Of a stretch of DNA of 64,000 nucleotides, positions 35,047 to 58,002 are shown piece by piece. Source of the DNA: Romanomermis culicivorax (lineage: Eukaryota > Nematoda > Enoplea > Mermithida > Mermithidae); assembly GCA_963922205.1 (NCBI GenBank), contig CAWUHX010000021.1, forward strand, positions 558,001 through 622,000, read 5' to 3'. The position numbers were made by a program, and so were the translations under genes. The first letter of the stretch is position 1; each line of letters starts with the position of its first letter. The notes under the pieces were generated by a model. The model did no database searches. It worked only from the letters and a program-made list of their open reading frames with translations, and was not told the DNA's origin.

Positions 35047-38000
35047 TATGCTAAACATTCTGAAGTAGAAAATTGGCTAATGATTAAATTCCCTGGCCTT
35101 AAAATTGCCGATGATAATAATATGAAATTTTTGCCAATCAAAGATTGCAAATTGATCCATTCAAATGTCGGAGCTATTAAAATTGAGATTACGCCAGAAA
35201 TTAAAATCCCCAGTGTTGTTTGGCTTCATGTTCAACTGATGATTAAACCTATTAAATTACAACTCTGGCTTTATGGCATGGAGACTTACTGCCAAAAATG
35301 TATGCAGCCTGGCCATATGCAGAAAGATTGCAGCATTACTTATGAAAATCTTCTTAAACTGCCATTAAACATTAAATCCTACGCATCTATTACTGCATCA
35401 ACACTAGTAAGTAATCCAACACCTTCAGAGTGTTCATCAGTAGTAAGTGTAGACTCAGATTTATCAATTTCAAAAAATCAATGTCATAGAAAAACAAAAC
35501 ATGTTGATGAATAATTACCCCAATCTATTTAATTTCACATTAATGTCGAAAAAATGGGACTATATACCGTTTTATACCTACAAATGTATTTCGTCGAACC
35601 ATTTCCCATGTAAATTTACCATCCATGGTCAAACTTATAAGAATATGCCCAAAAGGCCAGTGCAATGAATCTTCCAGAGAAAGAAAATCAAATTATAAAT
35701 TGTGATAATGCAGCCATAGGGAAGCAACTTGGCAAACAATTCAATTGGAGCAACCCAACAATACCTTGGGCGGAATTTGCTTCTAGGACATTATATAAGG
35801 CTAATTAGTATGAATATTTCTAGTCAAAGCATTTATGTCGTGCTTAATTGGTATGAATATTTCCAGTCAAAGCCAAAGAAGGCTAATTGGTATGAATATT
35901 TCCAGTCAAAGCCAAAGGATTGTATGACATTTTTCGCTTGAACCATCCAAAGCTGAAAATTTTTACACATATTTCCAACGCTCATAAGTCTGCTTCAAGA
36001 ATCGATAAAATTTACACCACCAGAATTTTGTCTGACTCTTTCAAGATCTACAGAGTATTCGACCTGGGAATAAGTGATCACAAGCTCTTTATGGTAACTG
36101 TCAAATTACATTTTTTGCTAGCTACATTTGGACCTTCTTTTTGGAAAATGAATGTTAGTTATCTTGGTACAAAAAAATGAGATCTTAAAAGAAGTTAGGA
36201 ATTCTTTTGAGAAAAATTTTGAAGATCTTATGGAAGTCTCAGGTGAATCCTTTATTAATAAATGGGAAAGTTTCAAAGTAAACATAAAGCAGGACTTTAT
36301 ATATCTCAAAAAGAAAATTGATAAGAAGAATTTTAGAATAAGGAAGAATTGTGAAAACAAAATGAGTGAGATAAGTGAAAAATTGAAATGTAATAACCAA
36401 GATCTGGGATCAAGAAAAGAATATAGAAAAGTTAAGAATGAGTATAGAATAGTGATCAAAGGTCTAATTAATGAAAAGCTGAGTAAAACTCATTATCAAG
36501 ATATTCTTGCTGATAGATGTTCACTTGCAACTGCAAAAGTTTTGCATAAAAGGTCTACTGAGAATAGAATAATAACTTCAGTCAGGGCAGAGTGTGGTCA
36601 TATATTAGAGGATCAATTAGAAGTTTTAGAAGAGTATAGAAGACAATATAAGAAGCTTTTTGAAACAGGTGGCATAAGTAGAGAACACAAAGAAATTTTC
36701 TTGGAAGAAAAATTGATTAAAATGGTTTCTGAAGATCAAAACAAGTTACTCATAGAAGAATTTTCAGAAGAAGAAATTAGAAAGGCAATTTTCTCATTCA
36801 TTAAAGGAAAATCACCTGGAAGTGATGGAATTCCTATTGAGTATTATCAAAAGTTTATTGATTCTCTGGTACCTATATTGAAAAAATTATTCTCTATTAT
36901 ATATAATTCAGGTAAGATGACTAATACAATGTATCATGGTATTATATCTCAGATATATAAAGGAAAACATAATAAGTCTGAAAGAAGTATTTGGCGACCA
37001 ATAACAATGTTGAATGTTGATTATAAAATTTTGGCAAACATCTTGGTTAATAGAATGAAAAGTATCATGCCTGACATTGTACATGAAAACCAGACATGTG
37101 CAGTGACAGGAAGGGATATCAGAGATGGATTGTTATCTATCGATAACTTGATTTATTATCAAAAGGAAACAGAAAAAAGCTTTAATTTTATCAGTAGATC
37201 ACATTTCAGCTTTTGACTATACTATATCTTTGGTACTTTGGTTTTTTTCAACTTTGATTCAAAATTCATACAATGGATAAAAATAATTTATAATTTAGGG
37301 GAATTGCAATCATCATTATTGGTCAATGGTTATGAAACTTTTCCATTTAATGTAAGCAGAGGAATAAGGCAATGCTGTCCTTTATCACCTTTGATCTATG
37401 TGCTTGTATCAGAGACAGTATGCAATTACATCAGGAAAAATGGTGTAAAGTGTATGAAATGTTCAGAAAAGCCTCTGGGGCTACTTTGAAAAAGGAAAAG
37501 ACTAAAATTCTTTGCACTGGTGACATGAAAGAAAATATTCCACATGAATATAAAGACTTCCTTGTTGAAAAGATGAAAATCTATGGAATCTACTTCAATA
37601 AGCAGGGAGCTGAACAAGATGAAAATGTTAAAGCTTTGAAAGAAGAAATCAGTAAATTTAGAGGAAACCTAGCATCAAGTAAAATTTCATATTATGATAG
37701 AGCTAAAATTATTGATACATATATTTTGTCTAAACTATGGTATTCAGCCTTGTTTTGTGATACGAAGCCCGATTTTTTTAAACAGATTGAAAAATTTGCT
37801 ACAAAGTTTATTTGGTCAAATAGTTCTGATAGGAATCTGGTAGCAACTGAGAAGCTAAAATTATCCCCCCCCCCAATGCAGGAGGTATAGGTATGGTTGA
37901 TGTCATTGCAAAAATTGAAGCAATCAATTTGATGCTTCTGATAAAGATAGAAAAAAGGAATCTTGACATTAGTTTTTTCTTCCTACATAAAGTAAAAGAT

Positions 38001-38200
38001 AAGTCAAGAAGACAGTTGGCAAGAATGCAAGTCCCTGAGTTATATAAGAGAATCACAACTGCTGAGATAGATACTAAGTTCCAGTTCCTAAGTAATAATG
38101 TAGTTGAAGTAGGAGGGAGATCTCTTCATTCGGATCATGTTTCTACAAAAGTATTTTACCTTATAATCCTATAAAAAATTGTACAAAAGTGCCAACCAAA
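35047..38200 (+). mobile_element. Tx1/L1-like non-LTR retrotransposon, damaged
   Basis: ORF1 is 35047-35514, with a zinc knuckle C-x2-C-x4-H-x4-C at about 35290-35335 (YCQKCMQPGHMQKDC). ORF2 is broken into several frames. The endonuclease C-terminus has SASRIDKIY ... ISDH (35980-36090). RT 36152-37200 has SPGSDGIPIEYYQKF, RPITMLNVDYKILAN and an NQTCAVTGR motif. 37350-37420 carries RGIRQCCPLSPL. The C-terminal RT/thumb region follows to about 38170. Flanking frames at 37440-37490 join across a missing segment that should contain the YADD catalytic motif, so this copy is dead. Confidence 0.8.
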
Positions 38201-38628
38201 AATTAACTGAATATTGGGAACATAAAATTGGAGTACCTAGGAAAATAATTCTTAGTTATTAACTTGTAGCCCAGTCATACCTGGACAATTGGTTCTATTG
38301 GATTCAACTGGGTATCAGATGAGGTGACTTTGGTACCAAATGACTTAATTCTCAGCATCAGATCATGTTTTTTGTGTGAACCAATTTTAACTGCAAAAAC
38401 GAGATGGAGGACTTGAAGATAGACCATCAACTGCTAAAGGCTAGATAATTAATCAAAGGGGAAATCAACCAACCCACTCATCATGGCATAAACAATGAAT
38501 CGACTAAACAGAACCAGGTAAGCAACCAATGAAAGAATCATAGTAACAACCAACTAACCCAGGAATCAACCAACCAACCATTAACCAGGGAATCAACCTA
38601 CAAACCTCTAACCAGGTAATCAACCAAC
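38201..38628. repeat. Degenerate CAACCAAC-rich repeat
   Basis: 38440-38628 is built from variants of AATCAACCAACCAGG. The same kind of sequence resumes at 39632-39850 on the other side of the inserted element. Confidence 0.6.
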
Positions 38629-39631
38629 CAGAGCACCCCATGGGGGGTATGGGGGGGGGGTATTACCCCGTCTTAGATTTGGAAATTCATTTACTACCCC
38701 CATAAAAACAGCTCACTCTAGCAAAAAATTTTGTTAGACTTCATCTTCTCCCCAGTAGGCTATACCAATTTGAGAAAAATTGCAGAATGTGTGATTCTGA
38801 GGAATTACTCACTGCTCTTTTTGACACATTTACTGAGCAAATGATAATGGAAAAGTATGCAACTTCTGTGCCATATAGCGATTTTTAGGAAAGGATATCA
38901 GCACATTAATATATACTACTTGTAGGAAATCATTATAAATATAATTGGGAGATGAAATAATGACTTATGTATATGTTATTAATCAAAAAATCGCCCCTTG
39001 GGAAGAAAAACATTATGTTCTTAAAATCTTTCCTCTTCATACTCTCCTTTCCTTTTTCCCTTTTTCCCACTTCTGCGTTCGGTCTTCTGTGCGCATATGG
39101 TTATATTTGTCCACCCAAGCTGTGGCATACTTTCCTGCTAAGAGTTGAGACATGCAAGGTCCGTTGAAATTCGTTGTTCATAATTGAATGGGATCCACAT
39201 TTGGCAGCAACACTTTCAATTAGAAGCACTGTTCGAAGCCTAATCAGTGATGGGATAAGCCCATACTGCTGAAGATGCTGGTTGAAACAATGTTTCCAAA
39301 TGTATGTTGTGCCCGATTCTTGAAATGTGCAGGAATCAGTTGGTAGGACAGTGTGAAAAGTGTGACTATTCTGTATGTATAATTACTGTATTATAGTTGC
39401 ATGATTGGGAGCTGGAAAATGGAGTTGAAATAGTAAATGTTATTTGACTGTAAAAAGCATGAAGTAGGGGCATTATTCATTTTTTAAGTTCCATGTGGTT
39501 AGAGTACTACAACTCCCCCCTCCTTCGCAAAAAGTTGGGAGCAAAAAAAAAAGGTCACGCCATATTTCAAGTACTACCCTTAAAATTTACGATTTTACCC
39601 CTACCTAAATTTTCGACCTTGGGGACCTCTG
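38629..39631. mobile_element. hAT-type non-autonomous element, family F copy 1 (1003 bp)
   Basis: Begins CAGAGCACCCCATGGGG and ends CCTTGGGGACCTCTG. The 8-bp duplication CAACCAAC lies at 38621-38628 and 39632-39639. Nearly identical to 42056-43060. No transposase. Confidence 0.88.
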
Positions 39632-39639
39632 CAACCAAC

Positions 39640-40420
39640 CATCATATCAGATAATCAATCAGCTAAACAGGAAATCAATCCACCAATCAGAGAATCAACG
39701 AACAAGCCAACCAGGAAATCAACCAACCAGAGAATGCATCCAGAGAATCAACCAACTAATCAGGAAATCTACTAATGATTCCGTTCAACCTAGGAATCAA
39801 CATACCAATGATATAATCAACCACATAATCAGGGAATCAACTAACTAATGAATGTATTGCATTGGAAAATTTTGAGATTTTGACCTTCTAAAATGCACCA
39901 GAATGCATTCTTTCAAATTTTCTGACTTTTCATGGTTCCAATTCATTTCTCTGACCTTCCAGGTTTTTTGGTTACAGTGGTACGTCCTGAAAAATTTGTA
40001 GATTCAGGAATAAGCTCGAAAATCAACTTTGACTGAATTCTGTCTATTTTGTATGACATAAATGTAATATACATCTGCTTCCAGGGCCGTGCACCAGGGG
40101 GGATGGGGGGCCGCCACCCCCCCCCCCCCATTGAGGCAGTATGCACACAGTATATCCATGTAAGATCAACATCTTATGGGGCTATTCAGTGAAAATATCT
40201 TGTCGCCCCCCCATGAAAAAATCCTGCGCAGGGCCCTGTCTGGTTCCCTTCCTGCCCTTGTTTGGCTTGACAACCACTGGAACGATTTGGGAACCAACCA
40301 ACTTTTTGGGCTGGCTGGCACCAGATGAACTGATGTGTTGGTCCAGGTATGAGTTCAGTTAAATTTTTAGATGGATATGGGAGAAACATTAGATTTTCAA
40401 TTATTCACAGGTTTGTGCTG
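39640..40420. other. Intergenic, partly CAACCAAC repeat, no gene
   Basis: Contains a C/G-rich patch near 40090-40135 that may be another small insertion. No open frame of interest. Confidence 0.35.
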
Positions 40421-40429
40421 ACCTGATCC

Positions 40430-40768
40430 AAAATAAATCACATAAATCCAAATTTTGATGCAAATTCTAAGTTCTGTTTATGTGAAGGCAGATCTGAAAG
40501 AGAAGATGTTTATCATGTTTTTGCCCTCTGTCCAAAAAAAACAGATTTTTGGATCAAAATTGCTATAGCCTTAAAGGGCATAGACAAGGATTTAAATATG
40601 AATATTGAGAATTTCATTTTTGGTGTAAAGCCTAGGTATGCAAGTCATGAGAAAATTGTGGTGTTAAATCTGATCATTTGTACTTCTCAAAAAAGTATTT
40701 GGCAGTCAAGAATGTTCTACGAAAAGAAAAATGAATTGAAAGATCCATGGGAAATTTTCAAGTATTGA
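40430..40768 (+). pseudogene. C-terminal fragment of a Tx1/L1-like ORF2
   Basis: About 110 codons open to TGA near 40767. They include a C-x-C-x10-H-x4-C motif (NSKFCLCEG ... YHVFALCP) typical of the L1/Tx1 ORF2 C-terminus. It probably belongs to the LINE at 35047-38200, from which it is separated by the family F insertion and flanking repeats. Confidence 0.6.
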
Positions 40769-41477
40769 TTATAAGGCAATCTGAAATTTTAGAAAACAAA
40801 ATTTTTGAATCGTTTTTTCCGAAAAATAAAATTTGTAAGAAAAGCAGGTATAAGATAACACTACTTATATAGGCCACTGACTCCATATATTGAATTTGTT
40901 TATAAATTTTTCAGTTTTTTCATTATTTAATGATTTATGAACATCCTTTTACTACTTTTTGCCAAAAAACATCTACTGTGCTCCAAAACTGTTGAACACG
41001 ACATTTTTTCATTCAGTTCAAATTTTGCTCATTGCCTGAGAAGAATTGTGCTCTCCATCATGATTTTCTTCGACCAAAATGTAGATTCCATAGACATATT
41101 TAGGTGATGAAATTTTGTTTTTCTTATATGAAAATTTTATGAAAATCGTTGCCTCGACATTCATGCTCGCCTTTTGTACAAAAATGTTGACTTTTGACTG
41201 ATGAACCGATCGTAAAAGTTAGGGGTGATCATTTTCAGGAAAATGGTGATTATTGCGCGTTTTTATTCATTTTCAAATCTCACACTTATTTGTTGTATAT
41301 TATTTACTTTTGTTTGCACGAAAATTATATGTTCTTCATGAAAGAAAAAAAATATGTGTTATATAATATATGTAAAGTTTATGGACAAAAAATTTTTTTT
41401 CGCTCATAAACATGTGGTTATTACGTTGTATTATTGATGTGTTTTCGTATCATGATAAATTGTTTTTCAAAAAAAGC
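40769..41477. other. AT-rich intergenic, nothing recognised
   Basis: No coding or repeat structure seen. Confidence 0.4.
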
Positions 41478-41580
41478 CATAGGATTATAAAATCCTGGGG
41501 GCGATCGCTCAATGGCTAGCCATATGATCGACGATTTCTTTGGGGGGTTCCCATAGCACTTCCCCCCAATTACATGTATG
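41478..41580. mobile_element. MITE family I, truncated copy
   Basis: The right end ...CCCCCCAATTACATGTATG matches the 53202-53624 copy, including the GGTCGACGATTTCT-like core. The left end is missing. Confidence 0.65.
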
Positions 41581-41715
41581 GCTTTATCACTTATAAGCTA
41601 ATTTAATCTATCATAAAGATGTCTCTTACGACTCATGGGCTTACTACCGAATTAATGATAGAATAACATTCGGATTTTAAAAGGTAAATCGTGCCCAAGT
41701 CAACTTCTATATTAT

Positions 41716-41891
41716 ATGAACAAATGGACGAAACTGATTGATTCGGACAAGCATATGGATGTTATGTTCATTGAATTTCAAAAAGCATTTGATTCCGTTG
41801 TTCACTCAAAACTCATCCAAAAATTGAAGAATTTCGATATCTATGGATTTCTTTCACAATTCACAATTTTTTTGTCTAACAGAGTCCAAAC
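41716..41891 (+). pseudogene. CR1/jockey-like reverse transcriptase fragment
   Basis: About 58 codons with DVMFIEFQKAFDSVVHSKL and FLSNRVQ, corresponding to the RT segment KAFDSV ... FL-x-NR-x-Q. Short remnant, interrupted by the next MITE. Confidence 0.75.
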
Positions 41892-42028
41892 CAGGGTTTT
41901 CTTTTGAGCACGGTGCTAATAAAGTTAGGCCTGTGCTGATGAAAATTTTAGTCGGGCTAAAAAATGTAATACAAATCAAGAAAGTTAGCGACTGTGCTAA
42001 TGACACTCGTGCTAAAAAAAGAACCCTG
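41892..42028. mobile_element. hAT-type MITE, family L (137 bp)
   Basis: CAGGGTTTTCTTTT / AAAAAAAGAACCCTG ends, with imperfect duplication GTCCAAAC / GTCTGAAC. The interior GCTAATAAAGTT-GGCCTG is shared with 49740-49830. Confidence 0.65.
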
Positions 42029-42055
42029 GTCTGAACATTCAAAATTAATAATATG

Positions 42056-43060
42056 CAGAGCACCCCATGGGGGGGGTATGGGGGGTATTACCATCGTCTT
42101 AGATTTGAAAATTCATTTACTACCCCCATAAAAACAGCTCACTATACCAAAAAATTTTGGTAGACTTCATCCTCTCCCCAGTAGGTTATACTAATTCGAG
42201 AAAAATTGCAGAATGTGTGATTCTGAGGAATTACTCACTGCTCTTTTTGACACATTTACTGAGCAAATGATAATGGGAAAGTATGCAACTTCTGTGCCAT
42301 ATAGCGATTTTTAGGAAAGGATATCAGTACATTAATATATACTACTTGTAGGAAATCATTATAAATATAATTAGGAGATGAAATAATGAATGACTTATGT
42401 ATATGTGATTAATCAAAAAATCGCCCCTTGGGAAGAAAAACATTATGTTCTTAAAATTCTGCCTCTTCATGCTCTCCTTTCCTTTTCCCCGCTTCTGCGT
42501 TGGGTCTTCTGTGCGCATATGGTTACCCAAGCTGTGGCATACTTTCCTGCTATGAGTTGAGACATGTGAGGTCTGTTGACGTGGATCAGGAGTGGTACTT
42601 GGTTTGAAACTAGTAGTTCATAGTCTAATGGGATTAATAATACTAAAGCCACATTCAGCATCAGGACTTTCAATTCGAAGCACTTTTCCAAGCCTAATCA
42701 GTGATGGGATAAGCCCATACTGTTCCAAACGTTTGTGCCCGATTCTTGAAATGTGCAGGAATCAGTTGGCACAACAGTCTTCAAAGTGTGACTATTCTGT
42801 ACGTATAATTAGTGCATTAAAGTTGCACGATTGGGAGCTGGAGAATGGAGTTAAACCAGTAAATGTTTTTTGACTGTAAAAAGCATAAAGTAGGGGCATT
42901 ATTCATTTATGTAAGTTGTATGTGGTTAGAGTACTACAACTCCCCCCTCCTTGGCAAAAAGTGGTGAGCAAAAAAAAAAAAGGTCACGGCATATTTCAAG
43001 TACTACCCTTAAAATTTACGATTTTACCCCTACCTAAATTTTCGACCTTGGGGACCTCTG
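42056..43060. mobile_element. hAT-type non-autonomous element, family F copy 2 (1005 bp)
   Basis: Same ends as 38629-39631. Duplication ATAATATG at 42048-42055 and 43061-43068. Confidence 0.88.
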
Positions 43061-43068
43061 ATAATATG

Positions 43069-44035
43069 TATACCGATACCATTGCAGCAGAGTGCCCCAT
43101 AAGGTAGGGCTATGAGGGGGATATTACTCCTACCTAAAGTCCTGAAAATTGACCACTGGTTGCCTAATTTTGAGACAAAATGACTTGTTTAAAAGAGGTT
43201 TCTTTATAGATCTGAAAATTACTATAATATGCCTCCCTCACCATTTTTCAGCTAGTGTGACAGGCAGAAGTTTTGAGTCGGTCAGTGTTTTACCTTTTCT
43301 TTACATTTGAAGTCATGTGCATATAATTTTCATATAGAAAGATGTTACTGTAGTTGATGCCAATGGAAGGGCAAAATGCACGATGCTGCAGAATATACTT
43401 TTTCACGGACATGGAAAATTTTTTTTGAGAAAAAATGAAAATCCAATATAACTAAAGTGAATTTTTTTCAACTTTAACCCAAGTTCTCAAAAATCTAGTA
43501 CACTTCTTTTTCTAGCTTGGAAATCATCCAAGCAAGTATATTCTACTTTTTTCTGCCTCATCGGGGCGTTTTCTAATAAACTAGTTATGTATATTCTCAT
43601 TGTGATGCTGACCAAGTGGCAACAGCATGATTTGCAAAATCTTGAGGCAAAAGTTTGACGCATCGCCCTTTATAATGTATTGAGTGGTACCTCATTACCT
43701 ATGAAGATTTACAGGTGAAATTCGGACCCATTCACACCTATAAAATATATGTAGATTTTGGGCTCAATATCTTTATTTTGAAATGTTTCTTCAAATTTGC
43801 AGAAACCCTGCTGATTTTAAGGCCAGCATTTGTATACTTATATTGCTCCTTTCAGGATACCTTACATCTTAGGTAGAGTGCACTTCGGTGTAGGATCAAA
43901 GATAACTTTCTTCATACCTACCTATGATACTTTATTGCCCTATATAACTTCAATGCGACATTTTTCTTTTAGTATTTTACGTCTAATCTGTTTCGACTGG
44001 CGAAAATCTTTTGCATAATATACACGTATTATTAA
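43069..44035. other. 5' flank of the Rab11 gene
   Basis: No coding sequence. 43085-43150 resembles a left end of family F. The promoter must lie here or further upstream, but I see no decisive core motif. Confidence 0.4.
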
Positions 44036-55075
<11,040 letters not shown>

Positions 55076-55397
55076 CGAAACTATTCTATCTATGCTTACT
55101 ACTACAATGCTCCCTCAAAATCATGCTTATCCCATTTTTCCAAGTGATGACTGATGACGTTACTTAAAGGCACGGTAAGTTCGATTTTCAATTTTTTTTT
55201 GAATTGTTAATTGAATGTTTGTGGTGATCCGTATGCGTGATGTTTGATTGCTGATGCTGTGTATAGTGTATTTTCAATCATGAACTGAATTCTAGGATCT
55301 AATACTTTAATCGATGGTTAACAGTATCCCTGGGAAACTTTATAAATCTGGAATACATTTTTTGTGAAAAATTTAAAATACAATTTTCGTCACTGTT

Positions 55398-55470
55398 AAG
55401 GCCCTGTCATACTTCGCTGCGAGGTACCGCGCGGCGCCCTACGGCGCCGCTTTTTTACTTTTGGATTTCG
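55398..55470 (+). mobile_element. Isolated left end of the Harbinger-like element
   Basis: TTAAGGCCCTGTCATACTTCG followed by GCGGCGCC palindromes, as at 58000. No matching right end found nearby. Confidence 0.6.
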
Positions 55471-55725
55471 CTCGTCTCAAAAAATGTGTATTGCTCGTCT
55501 TGACAAATGCAAAATACGAAAAATGCGAAAAAGATGAAAAATACGAAAAAATCGAAAAATAAAAAGCGCAAAACAAAAAGAAGAATCAATCATTCCTGCA
55601 CGGTGCAGATAGAAGCTTGCAAAAAGCCTAGTCTAAAGATTTTGGGCTATACTGGATTATAACAATCAACTAAATGACAAAAAACCGTTATGGGTTATCA
55701 TATTACAAAGCAATATTATAGAAGT

Positions 55726-56160
55726 TCAACAGCGAAACAGGTGGAAGAAAATGAAATTCAACAATGATGGGGGGCGGTAATCTGGAGATAATGAGCCTCT
55801 AAGGCTTCTTTGAAAAAATATATTAAAGATTCGAATAACGACTGTAGTAGTTATGCAACTATCACAATGATAATAAATGTCCTCGTAAAAATCGTCAGGC
55901 AAGCAGTCTTCAGAAATCCAAACTTGACACAAATCCTATTAGGCCCAAGTTGGAGACTGTTCTTTCTCTTTTTTACAAATAGTATTAGTTTCTACCAAAA
56001 ATTCTTCCTCACATGAAGAGCTTTCAGACAGATGTTTGGCTTCGTCCCCTATCTCTTGCAGCTTTTACCTTTCTTCTAGGGTCTAAATTCTTTAACCGAT
56101 TAATTGCTTCATCAGCAGTTAAAGCTTCCCGTGTTTACAATTCAGACATATGCCTCTTAC
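55726..56160 (-). pseudogene. Degenerate transposase-like remnant, possibly pogo/Tigger type
   Basis: Minus-strand fragments in two frames. One is a basic helical segment TADEAINRLKNLDPRRKVK. The other is an acidic stretch leading, after stops, to a W-x2-D-x-C-x2-W-x3-DC ... Y-x-HCDSC pattern. The latter resembles the small zinc-binding tail seen in many pogo-type transposases and also in PHD fingers. No DDE core is preserved here, so the assignment is tentative. Confidence 0.3.
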
Positions 56161-57069
56161 CATCGTTTTTGGTCAATTTTCGTTCAAAAATTGTAGATAC
56201 TTGTACGAAACTATATTATGTTACCTTATGTTACCTACCTTCGAACAGGGTGTTCGAAGTTAGGGGAAAAGTGAATAATCGAAAGAATCACTTGCCTTCT
56301 TAAAATAGTTCAAAATGGTTATATTTAGATTCTACACTCTAAATTTAGCTTGACCACAGGAAATCAGATCCTACTTACTGATATCATTGAAATTATCTAC
56401 TGTTGAAAAATGATTTTTCGAAAATCACCACCATAATCGGATGTGACGAAATTTTCAAAATCTGACGGCTACAATACACTGTGTAATAATATAAAACATT
56501 AATCAGCCTCCTTGTTGGAATAAAACGTAACGTGGAAATCTTTTGAATTGAATGATTTAGACGTCACGACACAAATGTGTTCGAAGTCGGGGGTTTTACC
56601 CTATATGACTTACCTGGTTTTGTTTTCGTTAATTTCATTTTATGATTTCAAGCACCTTGTTTTTGGCTTTCAGTGGTCATTTTTCACTGTTGAAATTTTT
56701 AGGAATCTGGAAAGTCAAAAAGCCTCCCGTTTCTAAGATGCTTTCATTGATTGATTGAAAGCAACGACTGTTACGAGACTGTTTTTTACTATGCTCAAAG
56801 TCTTCCTTTTTACTATGCTCAAAGTCTCTGTTTTGCCATACTCGTATGTTTTTAAATAGGTATATAAATTTTGAACTGTTGTTCTTTTTTGATTTTTTTG
56901 CATCTCAAATTTTTACGTACCTGTTATACTGAAAAAAATATGTCAGACCCTACCGGAAAGAACGTTTTCACCTACCGGGAAGACAGGAAAAAATCAGAGA
57001 ATTTTGTTTTTATAAATTGCTATGAACGCCGATTGTTGGTCGATTTTTAGGAGCCTTATTTCTAAGAAG

Positions 57070-57471
57070 CATACATGTAATTGGGGGGAAGTGCTATAGG
57101 AACCCCCTCCCAGAAATCGCCGACCATATGGCTGGCCATTGGGCGACCTCCCCATATGGTAGTCATAGGGACCCCCATACTTTTGGTCGGAAAAATACTG
57201 AAAAATGTCCATTTTTTTGATGACAAATGTCAATTTTTTAGCAAAAATGGTCAAAAACGTCGATTTTTTCGGCTCTTCGCGCCATGGGTACGTTTTTTGT
57301 GGTTTTTTAGACAAAAATTACTATTTTTTAACCGTTTTTCTGACTTTTTTGGTGAAAAATTCAATTTTTTCCCTTCAGAGACACCTCCCCCAATATTTTG
57401 AGGAATTAGTGACCCCCGGCCCCAAAAAATTCGTCCGACCCCCTATACGACGTGGCCCCGTTACATGTATG
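57070..57471. mobile_element. hAT-type MITE family I copy 2 (402 bp), inverted
   Basis: CATACATGTAATTGG / CGTTACATGTATG ends. Exact 8-bp duplication CTAAGAAG (57062-57069, 57472-57479). Opposite orientation to 53202-53624. Confidence 0.88.
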
Positions 57472-57729
57472 CTAAGAAGGATTGATGTTCCTGCATTGAG
57501 ACACTTTAAATTTTATCTTATGAATTGATTCGGCCTGCTTATCAAATTAGTGTACAAGTAAACAAGAACATTTGGTTAGATTAGATGAAATATTTCCACC
57601 ACTTAGAAGATTTCGACTTTTATCGCCCAAAAATTATTTCCTTTTCACTTTGATATTTTTATGCTAGAAACTTGAAAATATGTGTTTTTTCCATCTAAAA
57701 TCTTTCAAGTCAATTTGTTAATCGATCAG

Positions 57730-57884
57730 ATATCCACGCACGCGTATATCAGCGCCAGATTTTATCGTCAACGGACGAAGATTCTCCAACACGGCCTAAA
57801 CCTTCGCCCCGGATCCAAATCGATTCTAAATTGCCCGATCATCATGCGATTGATCGGTCGAAGTGTTGTAGTTCTTTTGGTTGA
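57730..57884 (+). CDS. Rab11: Alternative 3'-terminal exon of Rab11
   Basis: An acceptor GATCAG precedes a 50-codon frame in the same phase (1) as exon 54936-55075, ending TGA 57882-57884. It starts DIHARVYQRQI, aligning with the Rab11 helix-end EIYRIVSQKQM. It continues with a Ser/Pro-rich hypervariable tail and ends KCCSSFG, a double-cysteine prenylation signal followed by four residues instead of the usual zero to three. Joined to exon 3 it gives a 220-residue isoform. The clear homology, matching phase and elevated GC against AT-rich surroundings argue for a real exon. Whether both tails are used, or one is a relic, cannot be told from DNA. Confidence 0.72.
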
Positions 57885-58002
57885 TAAAACAAAACTATGC
57901 ATTTTGTAGATCAGTGAGTGGTTGATGTGGAATGTCCCGTTGTAGTTATTAGTGTGGGTCCGTCTTTGCACGTGTGAAGTCTGATTCTATATTAAAGACT
58001 TA

